Assembly: GCF_005848555.1 (NCBI RefSeq)
Contig: NZ_CP040518.1
Span: 3,425,501-3,489,500 of the forward strand
Origin: Blautia sp. SC05B48
GTDB lineage: Bacteria; Bacillota; Clostridia; Lachnospirales; Lachnospiraceae
Reading direction: 5' to 3'
DNA: 64,000 nt
This document shows, piece by piece, positions 15,662 through 24,400 of this stretch (position 1 is its first letter; each line of letters starts with the position of its first letter). The position numbers and the translations under genes are program-made. The notes beneath the pieces were generated by a model. That model was given only the letters and a program-made list of their open reading frames with translations, did not search any database and had not been told where the DNA came from.

Positions 15662-16723
15662 TCAGTCCTCGCGAAGACGTACTGCCTTGGCCGCCTGACG
15701 CCGTCTGGCATCATCCAGAGCCGCATAATGCTTCTTGGTAGTATTGACATCCTTATGTCCCAAAACATCCGCTACAAGGTAAATATCACCGGTTTCCTGG
15801 TACAGGGCAGTACCATAGGTGCTGCGAAGCTTATGCGGGGTGATCTTTTTTGTAGTTGTGATCTCTCTGGCATATTTTTTAACCAGATTCTCGATAGCCT
15901 GAACACCGATCCGGCGACGCTGGGTAGAATAGAAGAGAGCGTGCTCATGGCCTGCCAGAGGTGTAATATTCTCCCTGACTTCCAGATATTTCTTCAACGC
16001 TTTTTCTACTTCAGGACCAAAGTATACAACCATTTCATTTCCACCTTTCCGGGTAACTTTGATTCCATTGTTTTTGAAATCTACATCCTCAACATCCAGT
16101 CCGACGCATTCGGATACTCGGATCCCGGTACCAAGAAGGAGAGTAACAATAGCAAGATCTCTGTCCTTCGTTTTTTCGTGGTACATCCGTTTCTGCCCGG
16201 TCAGCGTATCTCCGCAATGCTCAATATAATCCAGCAGCATGGCAACCTCATCTGTATCCAGACGAATAATATTCTTTTCATGAATCTTTGGCACATCGAT
16301 CAGAACAGACGGGTTGGTGGTGATCATTTCATGTTTATAATAGTAAGCATAAAAACTTCTTAAAGCAGAAATTTTTCGTTTGACGCCACGTTCACCATTT
16401 GTTTCCGTTTTGGAAGAGTCGGCGGATTTATAAACTTTGAGAAATTCTTCATATTCCTCAAGATCAACAGCTTTGATCTGATCCAGAACATCAACTGTAA
16501 AATCCGACATATTTTTGTCTTTAAACATTGGATTCTGATCTAACAGAAACTGAAAAAATATACGAATATCATATGCATAGGAAATTCTGGTCTTGGTTGT
16601 AGTCGTTGCATCAATAGCCCGGAAATAATCCCTGCAAAATGGCGGAAGCGTTTTTAAAACCTCACGGAGTTTTAAAGTATTGTCAATGTCATTTTGTTCG
16701 TGGTAAGTAATTTTGTTATCCAT
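15662..16723 (-). CDS. Tyrosine recombinase, Xer-like
   Basis: 353 residues. An N-terminal SAM-like core-binding domain (about 25-135) precedes a catalytic domain with the full set R202 (GTGIRVSE), K226 (TRKGGN), H297 and R300 (PHKLRSTYG), H323 (LGHKDVNTT) and nucleophile Y333 (KHYA). This is a complete integrase/Xer enzyme, likely able to act on short core sites. No phage or conjugative genes surround it, arguing for a housekeeping Xer role (chromosome dimer resolution) over an element integrase. AAGGAG precedes the start. A dif-like palindrome lies just beyond its 3' end. Whether it is XerC, XerD or a single-enzyme type is not decidable here. Confidence 0.88.
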   Translation of the reverse strand: MDNKITYHEQNDIDNTLKLREVLKTLPPFCRDYFRAIDATTTTKTRISYAYDIRIFFQFLLDQNPMFKDKNMSDFTVDVLDQIKAVDLEEYEEFLKVYKSADSSKTETNGERGVKRKISALRSFYAYYYKHEMITTNPSVLIDVPKIHEKNIIRLDTDEVAMLLDYIEHCGDTLTGQKRMYHEKTKDRDLAIVTLLLGTGIRVSECVGLDVEDVDFKNNGIKVTRKGGNEMVVYFGPEVEKALKKYLEVRENITPLAGHEHALFYSTQRRRIGVQAIENLVKKYAREITTTKKITPHKLRSTYGTALYQETGDIYLVADVLGHKDVNTTKKHYAALDDARRRQAAKAVRLRED

Positions 16724-16857
16724 AAAAACTCCTTAATATATAAATTTACATAATTTGCAGGAAATACCTGAAACACCTGTTAAAAGAAGTGGTTTTGCAC
16801 CCATCTATATCTATACGACAAACCCGAGTTTTTCAAATAGATTGGTAGTGTAAACGG

Positions 16858-17307
16858 CTACTTCCGTAGATTTTCATCAAAAATAACGGTGAACGGCCCG
16901 TCATTTTCCAGAGATACTTTCATATCTGCACCAAAGATTCCATGTTCCACAACCGGAACCTGTTTACTGGCTTCCGAAATAATATACTCATATAATTTAT
17001 TTGCTTCATCCGGTGCACCGGCTTCTATAAAGCTTGGACGGTTTCCCTTACGACAGTTTGCATATAAGGTAAACTGTGAAACCAAAAGCAATTCCCCGTT
17101 TACATCTGCCAGAGACAAATTGGTCTTTCCATTTTCATCCTCAAAAATACGAAGTCCCAGAAGCTTTTTCAGATACCAATCTGCATCCTCCCTGGTATCC
17201 TCACGGCCAACACCGATCAGAACAAGAAAACCCTTTCCGATTTTTCCGACAATTTCTCCGTCTACTTTGACTTCTGCATGATTTACACGCTGAATTACAA
17301 ACTTCAT
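16858..17307 (-). CDS. dtd: D-aminoacyl-tRNA deacylase
   Basis: 149 residues. Hydrolyses D-amino acids (and glycine from tRNA-Ala) off mischarged tRNA. The signature [17 protein letters not shown] and the start [18 protein letters not shown] are typical, as is a Gly-Pro pair near the C-terminus (NDGPFTVI). The start overlaps the end of the AI-2E family gene by 4 nt (ATGA type), so it is translated in the same operon. Confidence 0.95.
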   Translation of the reverse strand: MKFVIQRVNHAEVKVDGEIVGKIGKGFLVLIGVGREDTREDADWYLKKLLGLRIFEDENGKTNLSLADVNGELLLVSQFTLYANCRKGNRPSFIEAGAPDEANKLYEYIISEASKQVPVVEHGIFGADMKVSLENDGPFTVIFDENLRK

Positions 17308-18731
17308 AACCTGTTCTTCCTCCGTCTCCGTCTGTTTTTCTGCTTCAGTCGAAAACCTACATATTTCGCCTGAATAAATTTAACTAAAAATGTAAACATT
17401 CGTTTAATTTCATCCCAAGCCCCGGACCAGATTCTGTTTTTTTCCGCTTTTACTGTAACTTCCTGTGCTTTTGATACGTTTTTTTTCACCGGCATTGGCA
17501 GAACCTTTCCGGAAACAGGATCTACACAGTCAATATCTCTATAAAACTCAGCATCTGCAGACATATCTTTTTCATCAAGACTACGTCCGATCAGCTTCCA
17601 TACGGCAGCATTCAGCACAGCAAATACCGGAACTCCAACGATCATTCCCGGAACTCCAAATAAACCACCACCGACCATGATTGCAACAATAACCATAAAG
17701 CTGGACAGTCCGGTCGACTCACCCAGGATCTTTGGTCCAAGAATATTTCCGTCAAACTGCTGAAGGATCAGAATAAAGATCAGGAAATACAAACTCTGAA
17801 TGGGATCTACCAGCAAAATAAGAAGAATACATGGAACTGCTCCCAGATATGGACCGAAAAACGGAATAACATTTGTAACACCGACGATCACACTGACCAG
17901 AATCGCATATGGAGTTCCAATTATCGATGTTCCAACATAACACAATACACCGATAATTGCAGAATCCAGGATCTTTCCGCTGATAAATCCACCAAAAGTT
18001 TTATGCGTAAAACGCATGGAATGAACAAGAAAAGTTGCCCATTTGGTTGGAAGTGCTGCATAGACCGCCATTTTTGCCTTGGCAATAAACCCCTCTTTAT
18101 CCGCCAATATATAAAGAGATACGATCGCTCCAATAAGGAAATTCTTCAGAAAAACAAGAAGATCCAGAAAGCTCGCAGATATATTTTTCATCATAAACTG
18201 CATCTGGGGAAGGATCGTATTTGTCAAATACTCCTGTAATCTGCTGGAATACTGATTGATCTGACTGATCATATCCGGATTCAGTTTCCATCCCTTTTCC
18301 ACGACGGAGTTTAACCATTTTTCCACTACACTTACATAATGAGGAAAACTGTAGATAATATTCATGATGCTTCGAATCAATTGAGGAAGGATCATCATGA
18401 CAAGGGCATAAATGACCAGAAACATAAAAAATACAGAAAGGATCACACAGATCCAGCGTACTACTTTCCTCCCCTTTTTCTGAAGTGTTTTATTCCTTTT
18501 TTCAAAAATCGGAAAAATGATCTTCCGCTCCAGAAAATTAACAATGGGAGTTAGCAGATATGCTATGGCAGCTCCGTAAATGATCGGCGCCATAATACCG
18601 AAAAATGTTTTAATTCCGGTGATCAGAGATTTCATATGGAAAATCCCATAATAAAATAAAATACTGGCAGCAATAACCAGAAATGCAGTCACACCTAACT
18701 GCACATAGCGATGGTTCCAACGAATTTTCAT
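17304..18731 (-). CDS. AI-2E family transporter (PerM-like membrane protein)
   Basis: 475 residues with about eight membrane segments in the family layout: two near the N-terminus, an amphipathic middle, then a cluster including [20 protein letters not shown] and [18 protein letters not shown]. Members export autoinducer-2, auxin-like compounds or act as Na+/H+ antiporters; the substrate here is unknown. A long basic C-terminal tail ([13 protein letters not shown]) is cytoplasmic. The start at 18731 follows GGAGGAAA; the upstream ATG 36 nt earlier has no binding site. Stop and dtd start overlap. Confidence 0.88.
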   Translation of the reverse strand: MKIRWNHRYVQLGVTAFLVIAASILFYYGIFHMKSLITGIKTFFGIMAPIIYGAAIAYLLTPIVNFLERKIIFPIFEKRNKTLQKKGRKVVRWICVILSVFFMFLVIYALVMMILPQLIRSIMNIIYSFPHYVSVVEKWLNSVVEKGWKLNPDMISQINQYSSRLQEYLTNTILPQMQFMMKNISASFLDLLVFLKNFLIGAIVSLYILADKEGFIAKAKMAVYAALPTKWATFLVHSMRFTHKTFGGFISGKILDSAIIGVLCYVGTSIIGTPYAILVSVIVGVTNVIPFFGPYLGAVPCILLILLVDPIQSLYFLIFILILQQFDGNILGPKILGESTGLSSFMVIVAIMVGGGLFGVPGMIVGVPVFAVLNAAVWKLIGRSLDEKDMSADAEFYRDIDCVDPVSGKVLPMPVKKNVSKAQEVTVKAEKNRIWSGAWDEIKRMFTFLVKFIQAKYVGFRLKQKNRRRRRKNRL

Positions 18732-18813
18732 AGTAATTTCCTCCACCATGTGATTATAACATAGCATCTCTGGTTTGTGTCTAAAAAAAACATAAACATT
18801 CCTTTTAATAACT

Positions 18814-18847
18814 TATAGGATAATTCTGCAGGCAGAATTATCCTATA
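18814..18847. repeat. Perfect 34-nt palindrome
   Basis: Two 16-nt arms, TATAGGATAATTCTGC and GCAGAATTATCCTATA, separated by AG. There is no T-run on either side. It lies in the gap between the kinase-like gene and the AI-2E family gene, next to a second perfect hairpin. Confidence 0.8.
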
Positions 18848-18855
18848 ATGCTGAA

Positions 18856-18884
18856 ACACCCTGCCATAAAAAATGGCAGGGTGT
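18856..18884 (-). terminator. Strong hairpin after the cytidylate kinase-like gene
   Basis: 12-bp perfect stem ACACCCTGCCAT/ATGGCAGGGTGT with a loop of five to six Ts on the minus strand. The sequence after it begins TTCAGCATT, a poor U-tract, so termination may need the neighbouring palindrome. Confidence 0.6.
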
Positions 18885-18898
18885 CTGAAATCTGATGT

Positions 18899-19540
18899 TT
18901 ATTTTTTCAGGCTGTCATAAATGTGAATGGCTTCGATAATTGCCTTCGCAGTTCCATCAATGCCAAGCTTGCTGCTATCCAGACAAAGATTATAGCTGTC
19001 CGCAGATCCCCATTTCTTGTTGGTGTAATAATTATAGTAGCTGGAACGGCTTTTGTCTGTTTTGTTGATCATGTCCTTGGCCTCTTTAGCATTTTTATTG
19101 TATTTCTGAGAAATACGGTTGATACGCCAGTCAAGGTTTGCATGAACAAATACACTGAAACAATCCGGATTATCTGCAAGTGCATAATCCGCACATCTGC
19201 CGACCATTACACAAGGACCTTCTGAAGCCAGCTTCTTGATTGCCTCAAACTGTGCAAGAAAAATCTTATGGTTCATAGGCATGTCTGTAAATCCGGCTGA
19301 GGAATACCCAAATGAATAAGTATCCATCACAAGAGAATAAAGAAAACTGTTTGTTGGCTTCTCATCATGATGCTCAAACAGCTCCTTGCAGATCCCACTG
19401 TCATTGGCTGCGTGCTCCAGCAGCTCTTTATCATAGCATTTGATTCCAAAATATTTAGCAACTTCCTGGCCGATCTGCCTTCCGGCGCTGCCATATTTAC
19501 GACCGATAGTAATAATAGAACTTGTTGTATTGTTACTCAT
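18899..19540 (-). CDS. Cytidylate kinase-like family protein
   Basis: 213 residues. Begins with a beta strand and an unusual P-loop region IITIGRKYGSAGRQIGQEVA, then CYDKELLEHAA, FLAQFEAIKKLA, VMVGRCADYAL and a NKTDKSRSSYY lid. This is the layout of the cytidylate-kinase-like group common in Clostridia and distinct from Cmk, with unknown acceptor. The start at 19540 follows AAAGGA; upstream in-frame ATGs lack support. It is probably a single gene ended by the hairpins downstream. Function as a nucleotide kinase is inferred. Confidence 0.8.
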   Translation of the reverse strand: MSNNTTSSIITIGRKYGSAGRQIGQEVAKYFGIKCYDKELLEHAANDSGICKELFEHHDEKPTNSFLYSLVMDTYSFGYSSAGFTDMPMNHKIFLAQFEAIKKLASEGPCVMVGRCADYALADNPDCFSVFVHANLDWRINRISQKYNKNAKEAKDMINKTDKSRSSYYNYYTNKKWGSADSYNLCLDSSKLGIDGTAKAIIEAIHIYDSLKK

Positions 19541-19642
19541 AACAGCCACATCCTTTCTGTCCAGATTCAGCGAATTTGTAAATATTAACTCTGCTTCCTC
19601 TTTAATATAGTTATTATACAATATATTTCACGTGTTTTCCAG

Positions 19643-20557
19643 CTATTTTCGCAATTTTATCAGCAATTTAACAAAATATTCCGGAAGTGGGGCTGTAAAT
19701 TCCATATATTCACCGGTACGTGGATGAACAAATCCAAGAATCATTGCATGAAGTGCCTGTCCCTCCAGATGATAAGGATTTCTGGATGAACCATACACCG
19801 TGTCCCCAAGAAGCGGATGTCCGATACTGGCCATGTGCACACGAATCTGGTGGGTACGCCCTGTTTCAAGCCGACATTCCACATACGTGGCCTCGCCAAA
19901 ACGTTCCAGCACTTTATAATGTGTTATTGCATCTTTACCATTTTTATGATTGATGGCCATTTTTTTACGATCTGTCGGATGCCGTCCAATAGGTCCCTCT
20001 ATTGTTCCCTCATCCTCTTTCAGATTTCCCTGCACAACTGCCCGGTAGCGTCTGCGGATACTGTGACATTTCAGCTGTTCTGCCAGATCCCGGTGAGCAA
20101 TATCATTTTTGCATACCAACAGCGCTCCGGTGGTATCCTTATCAATTCTGTGGACAATTCCGGGCCGCATCACTCCGTTAATACCGGAAAGGCTGTCACC
20201 ACAATGTGCCATAACTGCATTGACCAGTGTCCCCTGATAATGCCCGGCTGCTGGATGTACAACCATCCCTTTGGGCTTATTAACAATCAGTACATCTTCA
20301 TCCTCGTAAAGAATATCCAGCGGAATGTCCTCCGGAATGATATCCGGCTCACTGGAATCCGGGATCTCCAGATGGATCCTGTCATTTTCACGAACCTTAT
20401 AATTAGATTTGGCAGCTTTCTCGCCCACGGTAATCTGTCCTTCTTTCAGAAGTTTCTGGAGGAAAGACCTGGAAAGACCGCTGTCTTTCTCAGCAAGATA
20501 GCGGTCGATTCGTATACCTGATTCTTCTTTTTCTACTGTATAATCATATATTTCCAT
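19643..20557 (-). CDS. RluA/RluD-family 23S rRNA pseudouridine synthase
   Basis: 304 residues: an N-terminal S4 RNA-binding domain (RIDRYLAEKDSGLSRSFLQK), then the catalytic HRIDKDTTGALLV with the Asp that attacks the uridine, and the C-terminal RTHQIRVHMASIGHPLLGD. It converts uridines in large ribosomal RNA to pseudouridine. It is the last gene of the minus-strand cluster with lspA and aroB, 51 nt after lspA. The exact site (RluD type versus YlyB type) is not certain, though the position beside lspA matches ylyB of Bacillus. Confidence 0.93.
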   Translation of the reverse strand: MEIYDYTVEKEESGIRIDRYLAEKDSGLSRSFLQKLLKEGQITVGEKAAKSNYKVRENDRIHLEIPDSSEPDIIPEDIPLDILYEDEDVLIVNKPKGMVVHPAAGHYQGTLVNAVMAHCGDSLSGINGVMRPGIVHRIDKDTTGALLVCKNDIAHRDLAEQLKCHSIRRRYRAVVQGNLKEDEGTIEGPIGRHPTDRKKMAINHKNGKDAITHYKVLERFGEATYVECRLETGRTHQIRVHMASIGHPLLGDTVYGSSRNPYHLEGQALHAMILGFVHPRTGEYMEFTAPLPEYFVKLLIKLRK

Positions 20558-20608
20558 TTATATCTCCTACAAGAACAGACAAATGCATTATATGTCTCTC
20601 TGCCCGAA

Positions 20609-21145
20609 TTACTGTTTGATATTCAGAAACGCAAAATCATCATCCCTGTATTTCGTGCACACAAACAGGATCAGAAAAATTCCACTTACAACTACATAAA
20701 CATCCGCAAGATTAAATACCGGAAAATCGATCAGGGAAAAATAGATAAAATCGATCACATATCCTCTGAAAAAACGATCAATAAAATTTCCCAGTGCACC
20801 GGCTGCAAGTACTGTAGCAATGGTGAGCAAAGGCAGATAAAACCGCTCTTTCGGAATACGGATCCATGCATAGAGGATCACTCCCAGAAACAGCACACTC
20901 ACAATGGCAAAAAAGAATACACTTCCCTGAAACATTCCAAACGCGATTCCCTTGTTTTCAGGATAGAGATAATGAAGTTCAAGTATGCCGGAAATCAGCG
21001 AAACAGATGGTTGTCCTTTCAGATACAGATATGACAGCCATTTTGCTCCCTGATCTGCAGCCACGAGTAAGATCAGTAAAAAAATGTCCCCCGACATACA
21101 CTTACTAAAAGACATTTTCTGATGATGGTTAACACGACTGATCAT
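20609..21145 (-). CDS. lspA: Lipoprotein signal peptidase II
   Basis: 178 residues, four membrane segments. Cleaves prolipoprotein signal peptides at the membrane. The two catalytic aspartates are in GNFIDRFFRGYVIDF and FNLADVYV. The N-terminus is about ten residues longer than usual (MISRVNHHQKMS); an internal ATG is possible. The start overlaps the end of aroB by 4 nt. Confidence 0.94.
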   Translation of the reverse strand: MISRVNHHQKMSFSKCMSGDIFLLILLVAADQGAKWLSYLYLKGQPSVSLISGILELHYLYPENKGIAFGMFQGSVFFFAIVSVLFLGVILYAWIRIPKERFYLPLLTIATVLAAGALGNFIDRFFRGYVIDFIYFSLIDFPVFNLADVYVVVSGIFLILFVCTKYRDDDFAFLNIKQ

Positions 21146-22233
21146 AGAGTTATCTCCTGAATACAGGAAAGCAGTTCTTCATCGGTAACTGTTTTGTCGA
21201 TAAAGCTTTTTCCGATACCATCCATCAGGATAAACCTGATATGTCCCTGTTCCATTTTTTTATCTTTCTTTGTTGCGGAAAGAACTTCTTCCGGGATAAG
21301 GCCCTCTACATGCACCGGAAGATCGTAATCCGAACATCCCTGACAGATTTCCTGATATTCTTCTCTGGTCAGAAGTCCTCGTTTCATGGAAAGATATGCC
21401 GCAGCTACCAATCCGACTCCTACACACTGTCCGTGGAGCAGGGTGAAATTCTTAAGTTTTTCTACTGCATGCCCCACAGTATGTCCCAGGTTAAGAAGTG
21501 CACGCTCGCCCTGTTCCTTTGGATCACGCTCCACAACGCCGGCTTTGATCTCACAGCACCTGCGTACCATTCTGGCAATCTGTTTCATGTCCAGCTTTTT
21601 GATCTCTTTCTGTTCACAGCATACATAGCGGAAAAAATCTCCATCACAAATCAGTCCTGTTTTTAAAATCTCACCCATTCCGCAGGCAAACTGTTCTGCC
21701 GGAAGTGAAGAAAGAGTGCTTAGGTTCATATAAACAAGACGTGGCTGGTGAAAAGCTCCTACCATGTTTTTGTACTGCTGAAAATCTACACCGGTTTTTC
21801 CACCCACACTGCTGTCTACCTGTGCAAGCAGTGTTGTCGGTACCTGAATGAAGTCAATCCCCCTGAGATAAGTTGCTGCACCAAATCCGGTAAGGTCGCC
21901 TACCACACCACCGCCTAATGCAACAAGCAGACTTTTTCGATCAAGACCATTTTTGATCAGAACCTGATACAATGCCGAAACAGTATTAAGGTTTTTGTTT
22001 TTTTCTCCTGCCTCAAAGGTGAACACAGAAATATCAGAACTTACCTCACTTAAAACCTGCCTTACAGATTCTTCATACAGTGGTCCCACATTAGAATCTG
22101 TCACAATGCAGATTTTTCTGTCGACAAATCCCTCTTCCTTCATAACCTGTGCCAGATTAGAAAAATCTTCTTCAAAACAGATGGGATAATGAAAATCACC
22201 TTCTCGTTTTACAAGTAATTTTGATGCTGTCAT
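21142..22233 (-). CDS. aroB: 3-dehydroquinate synthase
   Basis: 363 residues. Second step of the shikimate pathway, converting DAHP to 3-dehydroquinate with NAD and a divalent metal. The signature GGGVVGDLTGFGAATYLRG and PTTLLAQVDSSVGGKTGVD are clear, with metal ligands in LNLGHTVGHAVE and HGQCVGVG. It stands between ylmH and lspA in a cluster otherwise given to division and envelope functions; no other shikimate gene is near. Confidence 0.96.
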   Translation of the reverse strand: MTASKLLVKREGDFHYPICFEEDFSNLAQVMKEEGFVDRKICIVTDSNVGPLYEESVRQVLSEVSSDISVFTFEAGEKNKNLNTVSALYQVLIKNGLDRKSLLVALGGGVVGDLTGFGAATYLRGIDFIQVPTTLLAQVDSSVGGKTGVDFQQYKNMVGAFHQPRLVYMNLSTLSSLPAEQFACGMGEILKTGLICDGDFFRYVCCEQKEIKKLDMKQIARMVRRCCEIKAGVVERDPKEQGERALLNLGHTVGHAVEKLKNFTLLHGQCVGVGLVAAAYLSMKRGLLTREEYQEICQGCSDYDLPVHVEGLIPEEVLSATKKDKKMEQGHIRFILMDGIGKSFIDKTVTDEELLSCIQEITL

Positions 22234-22253
22234 TGCGTTTTCCTCCTAGCTGT

Positions 22254-23006
22254 TCAGATATAAAGCAGAATCCGTACCCCAAGACGTCCTTTTTTTGTCT
22301 GACGGGATACTCCATCATAAATAAAACGTCCCTTTTTCCGAACGGATATGATGTCTCCCTCTTTGGGCTCATAACCATTGGATGTGATCAGTTTTCCATT
22401 TACAAAAACAAGTCCTTCTTCAATACAATGCACAATACTGCTTCTGGAAGTTCCAAAAGCCAGTGCGATCAGAGAATCCAGGCGTACGGACGCACAGGTT
22501 CCACTAACTGGTTTCAGTTCCGGTCTCGGAAGATCACCCGGATCTTCTATCTTCGACGCCACAACTGTAGTATGTCTTACACGGCACAGATTCTCCAGAA
22601 AAAAATCTGTCATCTGACGCAGACAGAAAAAGCTCGCAGTATGATCTTCTATAAGAATATCCCCAACAACACTCCTGTCAACTCCAAGATTCAGGATCGC
22701 TCCCAAATAATCCCGATGTGTCAGATCTTCTGAAAATTTCACTGCTTTTGGCTCGAGCCGGATACAATCAATGGGATAATCCCATGTAAAAGCAAGAGCA
22801 TCAGGATGAAAGGCTACCATCTGACGCTCTGCATTCTCGTATCCGCCAAAACCTTCCGCTGTAACACCCAGCTTATGAAAATTCTGACTGTTTAAAATAT
22901 TCCGTTCATTTAAATTAAGAAAATCCGTAAATGTGGTAATATCTCTCTGATAGGCCAGATTTGCCAGTTCACGGATTCTCTTAACAAAAAGTTCTTCTTT
23001 ATCCAT
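22254..23006 (-). CDS. ylmH: YlmH-family S4-domain RNA-binding protein
   Basis: 250 residues. The C-terminal S4 domain (SVRLDSLIALAFGTSRSSIV to NGYEPKEGDIISVRKKGRF) follows the YlmH core. In Bacillus YlmH lies beside sepF and takes part in cell division and in rescue of stalled 50S subunits (RqcP2). Here it lies 4 nt after sepF in the same order. An rqcH gene is also in this window at 47772, making a ribosome-quality-control role plausible by inference. Confidence 0.9.
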   Translation of the reverse strand: MDKEELFVKRIRELANLAYQRDITTFTDFLNLNERNILNSQNFHKLGVTAEGFGGYENAERQMVAFHPDALAFTWDYPIDCIRLEPKAVKFSEDLTHRDYLGAILNLGVDRSVVGDILIEDHTASFFCLRQMTDFFLENLCRVRHTTVVASKIEDPGDLPRPELKPVSGTCASVRLDSLIALAFGTSRSSIVHCIEEGLVFVNGKLITSNGYEPKEGDIISVRKKGRFIYDGVSRQTKKGRLGVRILLYI

Positions 23007-23010
23007 GAGG

Positions 23011-23664
23011 TTAATAACCCACTCTTACAGACGGCACAGAACCGCCAAGGATATTCTGAAGATCACCTGTAATATCTACATTATATGGTCCAAGTACAAA
23101 AATATAGCTGGACACCTGCTGAAGGCTTCCTCCAAGTGAATAACATGCACCGGAAGTAAAATCGATGATCCTCTGTGCAAGCTCCACATCGATCCCTTCA
23201 AGATTCAGGATAACAGTAGAATTATCGACCAGTGTATCTGCAATTTCTCTTGCTTCCTCCATTGTTGTAGGCTTGATCACACAAACTTCCATATTTGCAG
23301 CCTGGGAAGAACGCTTGCTTGTACGCATCGGGGTGATCTTGGAAGAAGATGCCGGTCTGGAAATACGGTCCTGTCTTGCCGGAGCCTTGGCTGCAGCTGT
23401 CTTTGCAGATGACTTGGCAACAGGTACCTTAACCGTTTCATCTTCCTGCTCATCATCCAGAAAATCCTCTTCCTCGTCATTTTTTTTCTTGGAAAATTTC
23501 TCAAAAAATTTCTTCTTTGGTTTCTCTTCCATATCATCATCTTCATCGAGGAAATCGTCGTCATAATCGTCCTCATCCTCAAGAAGTCTATCATCTAACA
23601 ATTCGTCATCGTCATAATCGTCGTTCAGTTTGATGGCATCTAAAAACTTGTCTAAAACGCCCAT
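23011..23664 (-). CDS. sepF: Cell division protein SepF
   Basis: 217 residues. An N-terminal amphipathic membrane-binding helix (MGVLDKFLDAIKL) is followed by an unusually long acidic, D/E-rich linker with lysine patches (about 15-105) and an Ala/Lys stretch, then the SepF fold (about 130-217: VCVIKPTTMEEAREIADTL, GACYSLGGSLQQVSSYIFVLGP). SepF ties FtsZ to the membrane and orders its bundles. The linker is longer and more charged than in Bacillus. It is preceded by yggS and followed by ylmH, the conserved order. Confidence 0.93.
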   Translation of the reverse strand: MGVLDKFLDAIKLNDDYDDDELLDDRLLEDEDDYDDDFLDEDDDMEEKPKKKFFEKFSKKKNDEEEDFLDDEQEDETVKVPVAKSSAKTAAAKAPARQDRISRPASSSKITPMRTSKRSSQAANMEVCVIKPTTMEEAREIADTLVDNSTVILNLEGIDVELAQRIIDFTSGACYSLGGSLQQVSSYIFVLGPYNVDITGDLQNILGGSVPSVRVGY

Positions 23665-23688
23665 TTTAAATCTCCAATCTTATTAGTC

Positions 23689-24381
23689 TTATAATGCGTA
23701 ATTTCTTGCACCAAAAATACCAGTGCCTACCCGCACCATCGTAGCGCCCTCCTGCACGGCAACCATGTAATCTCCGGTCATTCCCATGCTCAGAACACTC
23801 ATAGTAACATTATTAATGTTTTTAGCAGCAATGTCAACACTTAATTTCTTAAGTTCACGGAAAATTTCGCGATTTTCCTCTGCATTATCAACATAGGGAG
23901 CAATTGTCATGAGCCCATTTATCTGAATGTGTGAAAAATCTGCGATCTGTTCTATAAACGGTAAAACTTCTTCCGGTTTCAGACCAAATTTACTTTCTTC
24001 CTGCGCTACATTTACTTCTATAAGGATCGGGACGATAACCGCTTTTTTCGCTGCTTCTTTTTCAATCGTCTCGGCCAGGCGAAGCGAATCTACAGAATGG
24101 ATCATTGCAACTTTATCCACAATATATTTTACTTTATTACGCTGAAGATGTCCGATCATATGCCATTTGACATCTGAAGGCATCTGATCATATTTATCTA
24201 CAATCTCCTGCACTTTATTTTCTCCGAAGACACGTGCTCCGGCATCATAAGCCTCCTTCAGCATCTCCACCGGTTTGGTTTTGCTTACTGCGATCAGTGT
24301 GACTTCATTCGGATCTCTGTTTATTTTATTGCAGGATTCATTAATATTTTTCTGCACCTGTGCCAAATTTTCCGCTACCAT
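23689..24381 (-). CDS. YggS-family PLP homeostasis protein
   Basis: 230 residues. Alanine-racemase-like barrel binding pyridoxal phosphate through the lysine of LIAVSKTKP; further signatures GENKVQEI, WHMIGHLQRNK and LSMGMTGDYMVAV. The group buffers pyridoxal phosphate and affects amino-acid pools. Its place upstream of sepF matches ylmE of Bacillus. It follows the HlyD-like gene by 19 nt. Confidence 0.95.
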   Translation of the reverse strand: MVAENLAQVQKNINESCNKINRDPNEVTLIAVSKTKPVEMLKEAYDAGARVFGENKVQEIVDKYDQMPSDVKWHMIGHLQRNKVKYIVDKVAMIHSVDSLRLAETIEKEAAKKAVIVPILIEVNVAQEESKFGLKPEEVLPFIEQIADFSHIQINGLMTIAPYVDNAEENREIFRELKKLSVDIAAKNINNVTMSVLSMGMTGDYMVAVQEGATMVRVGTGIFGARNYAL

Positions 24382-24400
24382 GATATAAAGCCTCCTTTAA

